64,000 nucleotides of DNA, taken from positions 4,580,146 to 4,644,145 of the forward strand of contig NZ_JH719395.1 in NCBI RefSeq assembly GCF_000271845.1. The letters are read 5' to 3'. How positions within the stretch are numbered: the stretch's first letter is position 1; each line of letters starts with the position of its first letter. The position numbers and the translations under genes are program-made. The stretch comes from Rhizobium leguminosarum bv. trifolii WSM2297. Its GTDB lineage: Bacteria > Pseudomonadota > Alphaproteobacteria > Rhizobiales > Rhizobiaceae. Shown here piece after piece: positions 27,460 to 36,852 of this stretch. Below the pieces are notes generated by a model. The model was not told the origin of the DNA. It saw only the letters and a program-made list of their open reading frames with translations, and searched no databases.

Positions 27460-27710
27460 AACCTGAAAAAGGACAGTTGCGAAGTTCGCGTTCGCGTCGA
27501 GGGACAACGTGCCTTCAATGATGATGACCTGATCTTACAGGCGGCTCTCGACGGGGGGCTGGCGTTCGTATGGAAGGCTCCGTTGCTCAAGCTGCTTCTG
27601 ACGGCCGGCTGATCGGCGTTGGTGTCCGCCTTTTGCCAGCTATCACGCCTATTATTGGTACCAGCCTTCAGCCGCGTCACGTTCGCACTAGAGACACTCC
27701 GGTACGGAAG
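27460..27710 (+). pseudogene. LysR-type regulator, frameshifted C-terminal remnant
   Basis: Conserved LysR substrate-domain segments appear in order but in all three frames: CEVRVRVEGQRAFNDDDLIL then QAALDG, next MEGSVAQAASDGRLI, next CPPFASYHAYYWYQPS, next PAFSRVTFALETLRYGS. At least three indels are needed to join them. Only about the last 95 residues are recognisable; the DNA-binding domain is absent. The 580-bp gap 27246-27825 contains this relic, the mosaic repeat, and no intact gene. It borders an AraC/oxidoreductase unit, so it may be the relic of that unit's old regulator or of an insertion event. Confidence 0.8.
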
Positions 27711-27825
27711 TTGGGCGGTTTTAGACTTTGCGTCAGACCCTTCCTGGATCCAAATGAGCAACGTCGCCGGTTCGGCTCATTTTTGCTCGGCTACCTGTGG
27801 AACCTTGCGAAACAGGGTCATGTGA

Positions 27826-28791
27826 TCACGCGACTTCCAATTCGGAACTGAGCGTCAATTCTGGCTGAACTGTGCCTTTCTGTTTCATTATCTGCCGCCA
27901 TCTCCCGGGAGCAAGGCCTTCTCTTCGTTTAAATACGCGGCTCAACGACAGGTCGTTGTCATAGCCAACCAGGTTGGCGATGCGAAGCAGGCTCTCGTCC
28001 GTCGCCGTCAGCAGCAGCTTGACTCGATAAACACGCCATCCCGTGAGGTAATCCAGCGGCGCTTCGCCGACCACCGACTTGAAGAGTGCCGCAAAGCTTG
28101 AACGCGAAAGTCCGGCCTGCTGCGCCATATCTTCGACCGTCCAGCGGCGGGCTAGGTCAGAGTGGACCGCGTGGATCGTGCGCGCCAATCGCCGATCTCC
28201 CAAGCCCGCCAGCCAGCAGCCTGTCTTACCGGTATTGTTGTTACACAGCGCACGTAGCGCCTGCACGAAAAGCGTGTTGACCAGGCGATCAACCACAAAC
28301 CCCGAACCATGCTCCCCAGCCTTGGTTTCCATGCCGATGAGATCGAGGGTCGCCCTGATCAGGGCGGCATGTGTTTCGTTTAGTGGGAAGTGAACCAGAG
28401 CGGGTATCGAGCGGAACAGAGGTTCGGCCGCGACCGCATCAAACGAAAGGCGAGCGGAAGCGATCTCGGTTTGCAAGCCGCTTCCGCCATGGGCAACGGC
28501 GCCGTCCGTTTCCGATGCTACCAGTGTTTCACATGCGATCACGCTCTGATCGGGCAGGTCCGACAGATCGAAGGTGACGTGCGGCTGGACGATCATGCAA
28601 GTGCCGGTCTCCAGTCGGACCGGATCGGCAATCCCCTCCCATCGCAGCCAACAGTTGCTCCCGGATATGACTACCAGTCGAGCATGCTCGCCGGTGTGGA
28701 ACCGGATGCCCCACGGCGCACCCAGATCAAGACGGGCGTAAAGCGATGTCTCGACCTTCATCTGGTGAATGATCTCATCGAACGGGTTCAT
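27826..28791 (-). CDS. AraC family transcriptional regulator with cupin-type sensor
   Basis: A 321-residue regulator. The N-terminal half has a cupin-like ligand domain (GIRFHTGEHARLVVISGSNC, then a VQPHVTFDL strand pair). The C-terminal half has the two AraC helix-turn-helix units near 215-305 (WTVEDMAQQAGLSRSSFAAL and IANLVGYDNDLSLSRVFKR), where the second unit departs from the usual sequence. It is divergent from the oxidoreductase at 28897, about 105 bp apart, and most likely controls it together with the DUF1330 gene. The inducer is unknown. Codon use here is a little less GC-biased than in neighbouring core genes, in line with an acquired unit. Confidence 0.9.
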   Translation of the reverse strand: MNPFDEIIHQMKVETSLYARLDLGAPWGIRFHTGEHARLVVISGSNCWLRWEGIADPVRLETGTCMIVQPHVTFDLSDLPDQSVIACETLVASETDGAVAHGGSGLQTEIASARLSFDAVAAEPLFRSIPALVHFPLNETHAALIRATLDLIGMETKAGEHGSGFVVDRLVNTLFVQALRALCNNNTGKTGCWLAGLGDRRLARTIHAVHSDLARRWTVEDMAQQAGLSRSSFAALFKSVVGEAPLDYLTGWRVYRVKLLLTATDESLLRIANLVGYDNDLSLSRVFKRREGLAPGRWRQIMKQKGTVQPELTLSSELEVA

Positions 28792-28896
28792 GACAGCTCC
28801 GGATTGGACGATCGGATATAAATAGCGGACTGCGCGGCATTATTCATCCGATCAGCCAATGCTAGATGGGCGCCATAGTCAAGCATGGAGCTGAAG

Positions 28897-29892
28897 ATGA
28901 AAGTTTACCGCCACACGCAGCTGGGCGACATGGGCACTCTGAAGGTCCGTGAGGAAGCTCTTCCCGAGGTTGGTGCCGGTCAGTTGTTGGTTCGCGTCAA
29001 AGCCAGTTCGCTGAACTTCCGCGACATCATTATTGCCCAAGGTCACTATCCCTTCGGCATCGTGGAGAACCACGTACCCTTGTCCGATGGCGCAGGCATT
29101 ATCGAAGCTGTCGGCCACGGGGTCCGGCGGTTTGCCGTTGGCGATCGCGTCTTGAGCAGCTTCTTTACGAGCTGGTTCGGCGGACGCATCCCCGCGTATC
29201 GCGAGCAATACCAGAAGGAGCAGGATGGCTGGCTCACGGAATACATTCTAATAAGCGCGGAGGCCTTGACGTCCATTCCTGATCATCTGACCTTCGAGGA
29301 GGCATCAACGTTGCCATGCGCGGCACTGACGGCGTGGTCGGCGGTATCGGGTGTGGTTCCTGGCGATACGGTTCTGACGCTCGGAACTGGTGGTGTTTCG
29401 ATCTTCGCAATCCAGTTCGCAAAGGCATTGGGCGCACGTGTCATCGCCACGACGTCGTCCAGCGACAAGTTCGAGAAGCTGACGGCGCTCGGTGCGGATG
29501 CGCTCATTAACTACCGCGAGACCCCGGAGTGGCATCGGGCGGTGCGTGATCTGACGGGTGGCCTGGGTGCCGACCGTATCGTCGAGGTCGGCGGACCGGC
29601 AACCATCGCCCAGTCCGTCCGCTCTATCCGCGAAGGTGGCCAGGTCTCCATCGTCGGCGCGCTCGGCATGGAAGGCGAAGCGATCGATATCATGAAACTG
29701 TTCTTCAGCCAGGCGACCTACAAGGTCATCAGCGTCGGCAATCGCAGCGATCTGGAGGAAATGAACCGCGCCGTTGCGGCCCATCAGATCCGCCCGGTGA
29801 TTGACAGCGCCTTTGCGTTCGAGGACGCACTTTCGGCCTACGAGCGCCTCGCGAGCCGAAATGTCTTCGGAAAGGTCGTCATTCGCAACTGA
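28897..29892 (+). CDS. Zinc-type medium-chain alcohol dehydrogenase / quinone oxidoreductase family
   Basis: A 331-residue medium-chain reductase. The GroES-like N-terminal domain has VKASSLNFRDIIIAQGHYPF and SDGAGIIEAVGHGVRRF. The Rossmann domain has TLGTGGVSIFAIQFAKALGA near 167-186. It lacks the set of four cysteines of the structural zinc lobe, so it is closer to NADPH-dependent quinone reductases than to classical alcohol dehydrogenases. The GGAG at 28887-28890 favours the ATG at 28897 over the one at 28885. The DUF1330 gene starts 31 bp downstream and the divergent AraC gene is the probable regulator. Confidence 0.88.
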   Translation: MKVYRHTQLGDMGTLKVREEALPEVGAGQLLVRVKASSLNFRDIIIAQGHYPFGIVENHVPLSDGAGIIEAVGHGVRRFAVGDRVLSSFFTSWFGGRIPAYREQYQKEQDGWLTEYILISAEALTSIPDHLTFEEASTLPCAALTAWSAVSGVVPGDTVLTLGTGGVSIFAIQFAKALGARVIATTSSSDKFEKLTALGADALINYRETPEWHRAVRDLTGGLGADRIVEVGGPATIAQSVRSIREGGQVSIVGALGMEGEAIDIMKLFFSQATYKVISVGNRSDLEEMNRAVAAHQIRPVIDSAFAFEDALSAYERLASRNVFGKVVIRN

Positions 29893-29923
29893 CCGGGCCT
29901 TTGAACTCTCAAGGAGATTGAAT

Positions 29924-30217
29924 ATGACCGCTTATGCGATTTTCATTCGAGAACGCAGCCGCGATGCCGCTGAACTGCAGACATATGCGGAGTTGGTAAC
30001 GCCACTGCTAGGAAAATCGGGAGCGACCGTGCTTGCGGCCTACGGCCCTCTCGATGCTCTGGAGGGGGCTGCTCCTGAAGGGGTGGTCATGGCCAGCTTT
30101 CCCACAATGGAGGCGGCACGTGCCTTCTATGACAGTCCCGAATACCAGGCTGCCGTAAGACACCGGTTTCTCGGCGCGGACTATCGGTCGTTCATCATCG
30201 ACGGGTCGACTAGCTAG
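29924..30217 (+). CDS. DUF1330 domain protein
   Basis: A 97-residue ferredoxin-like-fold protein (dimeric alpha-beta barrel) of the DUF1330 family. The pattern AYAIFIRERSRDAAELQTY, then GPLDALEGAAPEGVVMASFP, then FYDSPEYQAAVRHR is characteristic. Such proteins are small cytoplasmic dimers, often next to oxidoreductases, and their function is mostly unknown. The ATG at 29924 follows a good AAGGAG. It is probably co-transcribed with the oxidoreductase. Its TAG stop overlaps the TAG stop of the convergent hydrolase: the four bases CTAG at 30214-30217 serve both genes. Confidence 0.85.
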   Translation: MTAYAIFIRERSRDAAELQTYAELVTPLLGKSGATVLAAYGPLDALEGAAPEGVVMASFPTMEAARAFYDSPEYQAAVRHRFLGADYRSFIIDGSTS

Positions 30218-31218
30218 ACTGCCGGCACGTCGAAGACCTCGCCGGCCCTCAGCGGCCGGAACCGTTCCGGGGGAATGTCATGCTCGCGCATCGCGTCTTG
30301 CAATGCTCGTGCCGGTGCGTCGACCGCCTCGTCTGTCAGTTGGAACGTCGCGAAGTGGTGCCCCGCCACATAGGCCGCATTTGCCAGCGTCATCCCGATC
30401 ACCGCCTCCCGCGGATTCTGGTGCTGGCCTTTCATGAACCATCGCGGCTCATATGCGCCGAAGGGTAAAAGCGCCAGGCGAAAGCCGCCGTGCTTCTGCT
30501 GTGCCGCTTTGTAATGGATGCCGTAGTGAAAGCCGGTATCTCCAACGTGATAAATCTTTCCGGCCGGAGTCGACAAGACGAACGACGCCCAGAGTGCCAT
30601 CCGGCGATCGGCCGTGCCGCGAGCGGACCAATGATGCGCGGGCTCCGCATCAATGCTGATTCCGGCATGCGAGATGCGTTCGCCCCAATCCATCGTTATC
30701 GTCTCTAGATCGGGCACGGCGCGGCGGATGATCGTGTCATTGCCGAGTGGCGTCACGATGCGCGGCCGATGTTTCGCCTGCAACCGGTTGAGGGTCGCGA
30801 TATCGAGATGATCATAGTGATTGTGCGAGATCAGCACGAGATCGATTGGCGGCAGATCATCGAAGGCGATGCCCGGTTGGACGACGCGCTTGGGCCCGGC
30901 AAAAGTAAAGGGGCTGACGCGCTCCGACCATACCGGGTCGGTCAGGATATTGAGCCCGGCGACCTGGACGAGCATTGTTGCATGGCCAACCATGGTCACC
31001 CGCAGATCTGCACCGTCAACACGTGCATCGGGTTTGGCCGCCGCATACGGACTTGGGACCGATTTCGGCCAACGCTCACGGCCGCCGCCGAATTGCCATC
31101 GCAGCAAATCGCGGAAACCAAGGGGCTCGATACCTTCGGGATTGAAGAAATGCGTGCCGTCGAAGTGATCGGACACCGGGCCGTCATAATAAGGATTGCG
31201 TCTTCTGGTCTTGCACAT
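30214..31218 (-). CDS. Metallo-beta-lactamase-fold hydrolase (NAPE-PLD/UlaG-like)
   Basis: A 334-residue hydrolase with the two-metal site motif SHNHYDHLD near 145-153, a preceding GHATMLVQVAGLNILTDPVW block, and later metal ligands in VGDTGFHYG and AGHHFATFQL. The arrangement is that of the group containing NAPE-phospholipase D and UlaG-type lactonases; the actual substrate is not known. The start at 31218 (MCKTRRRNPYYDG) has GGAGGA twelve bases upstream, a little long; the frame extends to 31329 but those residues are Arg-rich and unlikely. No signal peptide. Convergent with DUF1330, sharing the bases of the stop codon. Confidence 0.85.
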   Translation of the reverse strand: MCKTRRRNPYYDGPVSDHFDGTHFFNPEGIEPLGFRDLLRWQFGGGRERWPKSVPSPYAAAKPDARVDGADLRVTMVGHATMLVQVAGLNILTDPVWSERVSPFTFAGPKRVVQPGIAFDDLPPIDLVLISHNHYDHLDIATLNRLQAKHRPRIVTPLGNDTIIRRAVPDLETITMDWGERISHAGISIDAEPAHHWSARGTADRRMALWASFVLSTPAGKIYHVGDTGFHYGIHYKAAQQKHGGFRLALLPFGAYEPRWFMKGQHQNPREAVIGMTLANAAYVAGHHFATFQLTDEAVDAPARALQDAMREHDIPPERFRPLRAGEVFDVPAV

Positions 31219-31297
31219 TCGCAATCGGGTTCCTCCGCCTGGTGGTTTTAGGCCGGTCCCTCGGCACTGACGGCGGGTAAGGCGGCGGACGGCCCGC

Positions 31298-32548
31298 CTA
31301 TTTCTCCAGCGTCGCCACCACCTCGACATGCGAGGTCCAGAGGAACTGGTCGATCGGCGTCACCCCGGTGATCCGGTAGCCGCCCTCGACGAGGATCGCC
31401 AGATCGCGCGCCAGCGTCAGCGGATTGCAGCTGACGGCCGCGATCTTCTTCACGCTTGAGCGGGCAAGCTCCTTGCACTGGAACTCGGCGCCGGCGCGCG
31501 GCGGGTCGAAGACGACCGCGTCATAGGGCTTGAACTCCTGCGTCATCAGCGGACGGCGGAAGAGATCGCGTTTTTCGACGCTGACCGGCTTCAGTCCGGG
31601 CGTGTTGCGGGCGGCGTGGTCGAGGGCTGCGAGCGCCTTTGCCTCGGCTTCGACCGCATGCACGCGGCCGATCCGCGCCAGCTGCAGCGAAAACGTGCCG
31701 GCGCCGGCAAAGAGATCGGCAATGCGCTTGGCCTTGCCGGCATGGGCCAGCACCAGCTCTGCCATTGCCTCTTCCGCCGGCTTGGTCGCCTGGGTAAAGC
31801 CGCCGGGCGGCGGCGAAACCTGGACGCCGCCGAAGTCGACCAGCGGTTTCGACGGCTCGATGAGGATTTCGCCGTTCAGCGAAACACGGGCGATGCCGCG
31901 CAGGCCAAGCACGGTTTCGACCGCCTTGCGCCGCTGCGGGTCGGACAGTTTCTTCACCTCGTCGACCGCTATGTCGAGGCCGGACAGCGTTTCGAGCACG
32001 GAGACGCGGAAGGGTTCGGCATTGGTCGCCAGTGCCGCGGCAATCGCCCGGATCGCCGGCAGCCGGGCAACGATGCCCGCAGACGAGATCGGACATTCCT
32101 CGATCGCGACGATGTGGTGGCTTTCGGCCTGGTTGAAGCCGATTAGCATGTCCTTCTCGGTCTTGCGCGCCGCAAACACCACGCGCCGGCGTTCACCCGG
32201 ACGGGCCGGCACGATCTCGCCGACGTCGGGCGTCAGCCCCTTGGATCGCAGCGCATCGATGACCAGCTGGCGCTTGAAGGCGCGGTAGGGCAGATCTGCC
32301 ATATGCTGCAGCGTGCAGCCGCCGCAGGTGCCGTTGAGACCGTCCGGGCCGAAATGCCGGCAGGGCGGCTCCTGCCGGTCGGGCGAGGGCGTGGTGATCG
32401 ACATGATCGTGCCCTGGCTTTTGACGCGGGCGATCGCCACGGTTTCGCCGGGCAGAGAAAACGGCACATAAACCGGTCCGCCGGCGCTGCCGGCAATGCC
32501 GTCGCCCTGGGCGCCGAGCTTATCGATGGTGAAGGTTTCGGTGCTCAC
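31298..32548 (-). CDS. RlmD/TrmA family 23S rRNA or tRNA (uracil-5-)-methyltransferase
   Basis: A 416-residue class I SAM-dependent RNA m5U methyltransferase. A TRAM-like domain opens the protein. Four cysteines that should hold a [4Fe-4S] cluster are at 63, 75, 78 and 152 (CRHFGPDG, CGGC, EECPIS). The SAM-binding block is ADLFAGAGTFSLQLARIG near 275, and the catalytic Cys lies in SCNPLTLARDL. The family includes RlmD (23S U1939) and relatives; the exact target is inferred. The GTG start overlaps the tlyA stop by four bases (GTGA), showing an operon with coupled translation and two RNA methylation activities. Confidence 0.9.
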   Translation of the reverse strand: MSTETFTIDKLGAQGDGIAGSAGGPVYVPFSLPGETVAIARVKSQGTIMSITTPSPDRQEPPCRHFGPDGLNGTCGGCTLQHMADLPYRAFKRQLVIDALRSKGLTPDVGEIVPARPGERRRVVFAARKTEKDMLIGFNQAESHHIVAIEECPISSAGIVARLPAIRAIAAALATNAEPFRVSVLETLSGLDIAVDEVKKLSDPQRRKAVETVLGLRGIARVSLNGEILIEPSKPLVDFGGVQVSPPPGGFTQATKPAEEAMAELVLAHAGKAKRIADLFAGAGTFSLQLARIGRVHAVEAEAKALAALDHAARNTPGLKPVSVEKRDLFRRPLMTQEFKPYDAVVFDPPRAGAEFQCKELARSSVKKIAAVSCNPLTLARDLAILVEGGYRITGVTPIDQFLWTSHVEVVATLEK

Positions 32549-33291
32549 GGTTTCAATCCTGCCAGAAGGAATTCCTGATTGCCGTCGCCGCCGGAAATCG
32601 GGGAAGGGATGAGGCCGAGGCTGTTCCAGCCCATGTCCTCGGTGAACCAGCGCGCGAGCCCCGCCGCGACGGCGGGCGCCGAGGAGGGGTCTTTCAACAG
32701 CCCGCCCTTGCCGATCGCTTCGCGCCCCGCCTCGAACTGCGGCTTGACCAACAGCACGGCGACGGCGCCCGGCTCCGCGATCTCAAGAGCCGGCGCCAGC
32801 GCCAGCTTCAGCGAGATGAAGGAGACGTCGGAGACGATGAAGGTGGCGGGCTCGCCGATATCGTCGGCCGTCAGATTGCGGGCGTTGAGGCCTTCCCGGT
32901 TGGTCACGCGAGGATCGCCGGATATGCGCGGATGCATCTGCCCATGGCCGACATCGATCGCCGTGACATGCGCAGCACCGCGCTGCAGCAGCACCTCGGT
33001 GAACCCGCCGGTGGAGGCGCCGATATCGAGACAGTGATGACCGGCGGGATCGAGCCGGAAATGGTCGAGCGCTGCTGCAAGCTTCAGAGCGGCGCGCGAG
33101 ACATAGTCCTGCGCCGGGTCGTCGATCTCGATATCGGCGTCGTCGCCGAAGACTGCGCCGGCTTTGGTCACCACCTGGCCGGCGATCCGGACGGTGCCGC
33201 GTTGCACGGCGTCGCGGGCCCGCGAGCGGCTGGCGAAAAGGCCGCGGGAGACGAGAAGTTGGTCGAGGCGTTGGCTGTTTTGTTCGGACAT
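32545..33291 (-). CDS. tlyA: TlyA family RNA methyltransferase / hemolysin-like protein
   Basis: A 248-residue TlyA protein: an N-terminal S4 RNA-binding domain (RLDQLLVSRGLFASRSRARD, about 8-65) fused to an FtsJ-like methyltransferase domain with CLDIGASTGGFTEVLLQRGA near 90-110. In mycobacteria TlyA makes 2'-O-methylcytidine in both ribosomal subunits, and related proteins are called hemolysins; the rRNA role is the safer reading. The frame is open to 34011, but the S4 domain starts at the ATG at 33291. It is the promoter-proximal gene of a two-gene operon with the RlmD-like gene. Confidence 0.9.
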   Translation of the reverse strand: MSEQNSQRLDQLLVSRGLFASRSRARDAVQRGTVRIAGQVVTKAGAVFGDDADIEIDDPAQDYVSRAALKLAAALDHFRLDPAGHHCLDIGASTGGFTEVLLQRGAAHVTAIDVGHGQMHPRISGDPRVTNREGLNARNLTADDIGEPATFIVSDVSFISLKLALAPALEIAEPGAVAVLLVKPQFEAGREAIGKGGLLKDPSSAPAVAAGLARWFTEDMGWNSLGLIPSPISGGDGNQEFLLAGLKP

Positions 33292-33423
33292 CGGCTGTGA
33301 ATGACCGGCAAAGCCGCCGGTTGCAAGCGTTTTGTTCCAGACAGCATCATTGACCCTCGAAAGCTTTCGGCGATAATCCTGCCGCGGCGATGACGGGGCG
33401 GGCCGCAGACATGGGGGTGTTTT

Positions 33424-34413
33424 ATGCTGAAGCTCTTCACTCTTCTTGTCGCGGCAGGGATCGCATCGCCGGCGCTGGCGAACGACACCATGGCCGAGGT
33501 CAAGACCGGTGGGCTGATCTTTGCCCAATCCGATGATGTCAGCATGGTCGAAGAGGATCTCTTCATCTCCGCTTCGCAAGTGCGGGTGGATTATGTCTTT
33601 GAGAATAGCTCGGACAAGGATGTCGAAAGCCTGGTCGCCTTTCCGATGCCCGACATATCGGGTCAGGTGGACAACAATTCCGCCATATCGGATTATGACA
33701 GCGACAATTTCCTGCATTTTTCCACCGTGCAGGATGGCAGGCCGATCACCGCCAAACTGCAGCAGCGGGTCGTTTCGCTCGGCATCGACGTGACCGACGA
33801 GTTGGCCAAATACGCCATCCCGGTCCTGCCCTACAGCCAGAAGACGACAGAAGCGCTTGCCAAGCTTCCCGAGCCCGTCCGAAAAGACTGGATCGCCCGC
33901 GGCCTGATCTATGCGATGACAGATGCCGATCTTGTGCCGCTCTGGACGTTGCGCTCGACCTATTGGTGGCGCACCACCTTTCCGGCGAAGAAGAAGGTGA
34001 ACGTCGAACACCGCTACCAGCCGGCCGTCGGCGGCACCGTCGCCATCAGCTTTCTCGAAAACGGCCAGGCGAAGGGTGAGCGCTTCGAGGAATATTCCCG
34101 CAAATACTGCCTGGATTCAGACTTCGTCAGGGTGGCGCAGCAGCGTGCGGGGGAGGCCGAAGCCGGCGGCGCCAACTCTACCGAAAGCTGGATCTCCTAT
34201 GTGCTGTCGACCGGCGCCAACTGGGCGGGACCGATCAAGCGCTTCCAGCTGACAATCGACAAGGGTAAGCCCGGCAGTCTCATCAGCTTCTGCGGCAGCA
34301 ATGTCGAGAAGATCGGCCCGACCACCTTTCGGATGACGGCCGAGGATTTCGATCCCGCCAAGGATTTCGACATCCTGATCCTCAATCCCCCGGAAGCGGA
34401 ACCGAAGCCTTAA
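33424..34413 (+). CDS. DUF4424 family secreted protein
   Basis: A 329-residue protein with a signal peptide (MLKLFTLLVAAGIASPALAN, cut near residue 19). The conserved DUF4424 pattern follows: DTMAEVKTGGLIFAQSDDV, then MVEEDLFISASQVRVDYVF, then FPMPDI and a Trp-rich part (STYWWRTTFPA). The C-terminal region has SWISYVLSTGANWAGPIKRF. It is probably periplasmic; function unknown. Two cysteines late in the protein could form a disulfide. It is transcribed alone, divergent from tlyA. Confidence 0.85.
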   Translation: MLKLFTLLVAAGIASPALANDTMAEVKTGGLIFAQSDDVSMVEEDLFISASQVRVDYVFENSSDKDVESLVAFPMPDISGQVDNNSAISDYDSDNFLHFSTVQDGRPITAKLQQRVVSLGIDVTDELAKYAIPVLPYSQKTTEALAKLPEPVRKDWIARGLIYAMTDADLVPLWTLRSTYWWRTTFPAKKKVNVEHRYQPAVGGTVAISFLENGQAKGERFEEYSRKYCLDSDFVRVAQQRAGEAEAGGANSTESWISYVLSTGANWAGPIKRFQLTIDKGKPGSLISFCGSNVEKIGPTTFRMTAEDFDPAKDFDILILNPPEAEPKP

Positions 34414-34644
34414 TTTAAGCAGCTTTAATCATGGTCTGGGCCGCTGCTGCGGCGCACAATTTAAACAAATCTAAAGCTCGCCCGCATAGCTTCGCCCCGA
34501 TTGCAGCGGTTCGTCCGGACCGCTCGGCGCCATGACGGCGCAAGCGTTTCAACGCCGATCATGTTCTCAGTTTCAAACATCCCTGCGGTTGCGCCTCACG
34601 CGCGATCCGCCTTCGCCGCGTCGACTGTCGTCAGGAGTTCACCG

Positions 34645-36585
34645 ATGTCCGCCAAAAACATATCCTTGAACGGAAAGCTTGCGGCCACGTTCGCAGCCCT
34701 CATTCTTATTTTCGTCGCCGTTTCCGCCTTCGTCTATTCCAAGGCGACGGCGTCGGCGGCCGCTTCTGCCGAGCAGGAAAAGTCCGAGCTGCTCGTCAAC
34801 CAGATTGACGATGCGCTGCAGGCAATGCTCGAGCAGGCCGTCAATTTGCGCGGCTTCATCCTTTTCCGCAGCGACAGCACCTATGGCGATGTCTTCGCCA
34901 ATCGCGAGCGCATGCTGAAGGCGATTGCCGCCGCCAAGCAGACGGCCGCCGGCGAGCCGCAACTGGTCGAGATGATCGACGGCATGCAGAAGGCCGCCGA
35001 CCTCTATTTCCATGAACTGGCCGAGCCGCAGACCAAGGCGCGCAAAGAAACCGACATGCCGATCGAGGAGGTCGTCAAGATCGGCGTCAACGCCACCAAG
35101 GGCCAGCTCGACGGCTTCCGCCAGGCCTCGGCCAAGATCAAGGCCAGCGCCCGCGAAAAGTCGGAAGCGCTCGCTGAAATCCGCGCCGATGCCAACAGCG
35201 ACCTGAAGACGACGCTGCTGGCCGGCGGTATCCTCGCCTCGCTTGCCGCCGCCGTCCTCGCCTGGCTGATGTCGCGCACTATCGTCCGCCCGATCGTCGG
35301 CATGACGGGAGCCATGGATCGCCTCGCCGGCGGTCAGAACGATATCGAGGTCCCGGCGACTGACCGTGGTGACGAAGTCGGCCGCATGGCTCAATCGGTG
35401 CTGGTCTTCAAGCAGGCGGCGATCGAGAAGCTCCGCCTTGCCGGCGAAACCGACCGCATGCGTGACGACGCCGAGCGTCAGCGCCGTGCGGGCGACGAGC
35501 AGAAGGCCCGCGAGGAAGGCGAAATCCGCTTTGCCGTCGACGCGCTTGCCGGCGGCCTTGCCGAGCTTGCCAATGGCGATATGGCCGGTCGTATCCAGAC
35601 GCCGTTCGCGCCGCAATATGACAGCCTGCGCAATGACTTCAACCATGCTGTCGAAAAGCTGCAGGCAGCCCTGCAGTCGGTCGGCCGCAACGCTTCGGCG
35701 ATCAATGCCGGCGCCGGCGAAATCCGCTCCGCTGCCGACGATCTTGCCCACCGCACCGAGCAGCAGGCTGCCGCCGTCGAACAGACCGCCGCAGCGCTCG
35801 AAGAGGTAACGACGACCGTCCGCGACAGCGCCAAGCGCGCCGAGGATGCCGGCAATCTCGTCGAGCGCACCCGCCTCGGCGCCGAAAAATCCGGCGAAGT
35901 CGTCCGCAAGGCGGTCGCCGCCATGCAGCAGATCGAAAAGTCTTCGGGCGAGATCTCCAACATCATCGGCGTCATCGACGACATCGCCTTCCAGACCAAC
36001 CTTCTGGCTCTGAACGCCGGCGTCGAAGCTGCCCGCGCCGGCGATGCCGGCAAGGGCTTTGCCGTCGTTGCCCAGGAAGTGCGCGAGCTCGCCCAGCGTT
36101 CGGCCAAGGCGGCCAAGGAGATCAAGGCGCTGATCACCACGTCGGGCGAACAGGTCGTTGCCGGCGTCTCCCTCGTCGGCGAGACCGGCAAGGCGCTTGA
36201 GGCCATCGTCGCCGAGGTGCAGGAGATCAACCACCACGTCAACGCGATCGTCACCGCCACCCGTGAACAGTCGATCGGCCTGCAGGAGATCAACACCGCC
36301 GTCAACAACATGGACCAGGGCACCCAGCAGAATGCCGCCATGGTCGAGGAGCAGACCGCGGCAAGCCATGCGCTCGCCCAGGAGGCAAACGCGCTGGACG
36401 AATTGCTGCACCAGTTCAAGCTCGGCCAGACGAGGCCGGATGCCGCAGCACCGCGCGCCGCCGTCGCCAACGCCCGCCCGGTCGCTTCTCCCGCCCGCGC
36501 GCTCGCCAGCAAGGTCACCAAGGCCTTCGGCGGAAGGCAGGCAAGTGCCGCGGTTGCGGTTCAGGAGGATTGGACGGAGTTCTGA
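34645..36585 (+). CDS. Methyl-accepting chemotaxis protein with CheR-binding pentapeptide
   Basis: A 646-residue chemoreceptor. TM1 is at about 12-32, a helical periplasmic sensor (four-helix or CHASE3-like) runs to about 185, then TM2 ([19 protein letters not shown]) and HAMP. The signalling tip lies near 445-470 ([18 protein letters not shown]). The C-terminus is VQEDWTEF: the last five residues (DWTEF) match the xWxxF motif by which CheR and CheB bind enteric receptors. The long Ala-rich linker before it fits a tether. This receptor could therefore bring adaptation enzymes to tail-less receptors such as the one at 1487. The ATG at 34645 has AGGAG upstream. A strong terminator follows. Confidence 0.93.
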   Translation: MSAKNISLNGKLAATFAALILIFVAVSAFVYSKATASAAASAEQEKSELLVNQIDDALQAMLEQAVNLRGFILFRSDSTYGDVFANRERMLKAIAAAKQTAAGEPQLVEMIDGMQKAADLYFHELAEPQTKARKETDMPIEEVVKIGVNATKGQLDGFRQASAKIKASAREKSEALAEIRADANSDLKTTLLAGGILASLAAAVLAWLMSRTIVRPIVGMTGAMDRLAGGQNDIEVPATDRGDEVGRMAQSVLVFKQAAIEKLRLAGETDRMRDDAERQRRAGDEQKAREEGEIRFAVDALAGGLAELANGDMAGRIQTPFAPQYDSLRNDFNHAVEKLQAALQSVGRNASAINAGAGEIRSAADDLAHRTEQQAAAVEQTAAALEEVTTTVRDSAKRAEDAGNLVERTRLGAEKSGEVVRKAVAAMQQIEKSSGEISNIIGVIDDIAFQTNLLALNAGVEAARAGDAGKGFAVVAQEVRELAQRSAKAAKEIKALITTSGEQVVAGVSLVGETGKALEAIVAEVQEINHHVNAIVTATREQSIGLQEINTAVNNMDQGTQQNAAMVEEQTAASHALAQEANALDELLHQFKLGQTRPDAAAPRAAVANARPVASPARALASKVTKAFGGRQASAAVAVQEDWTEF

Positions 36586-36619
36586 GGGCGCAGCTTTCGG
36601 AAGGGATGTTAAATGCGGA

Positions 36620-36646
36620 GGGCGGCGCAGCGGTGCCGCCCTTTTT
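36620..36646 (+). terminator. Intrinsic terminator after the second chemoreceptor
   Basis: GGGCGGC (36620-36626) pairs with GCCGCCC (36635-36641) around an 8-nt loop, followed by TTTTT (36642-36646). Confidence 0.85.
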
Positions 36647-36672
36647 CATGATGTTATGATCGTTGTCCCGGC

Positions 36673-36829
36673 GGCCCCCTCATCCGCCCGACGGGCACCT
36701 TCTCCCCGAGGGGAGAAGAGGGAATCGAGACGTTGCCGCAAGTCCCTTCTCCCCAGCGGGGGTCCGAAGGACGGGTTGAGACCCGTGGCTCAACCTCGCG
36801 GGTGACCCGAAGGGTCGGATGAGGGGGCC
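36673..36829 (-). repeat. Intergenic repeat, copy 5 (inverted orientation)
   Basis: The copy reads CCCTCATCCGCCCGACGGGC at its left end, the complement of the element's right end. Its left and right ends (GGCCCCCTCATCCG and CGGATGAGGGGGCC) are inverted repeats of each other, so both ends are right-type here. It contains the GGTCCGAAGGACGGG block of copies 4 and 7. Confidence 0.8.
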
Positions 36830-36852
36830 ACACGACACGCCCTCAATAATCT

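Noticed and set aside
27384..27761. A 125-codon frame on the minus strand in the gap before the AraC gene
   Set aside because: It is antisense to the LysR remnant and has no start site or family resemblance.
34639..36411. A 590-codon open frame on the minus strand
   Set aside because: Antisense to the second chemoreceptor; low-complexity Leu/Gly/Asp-rich translation typical of shadow frames.
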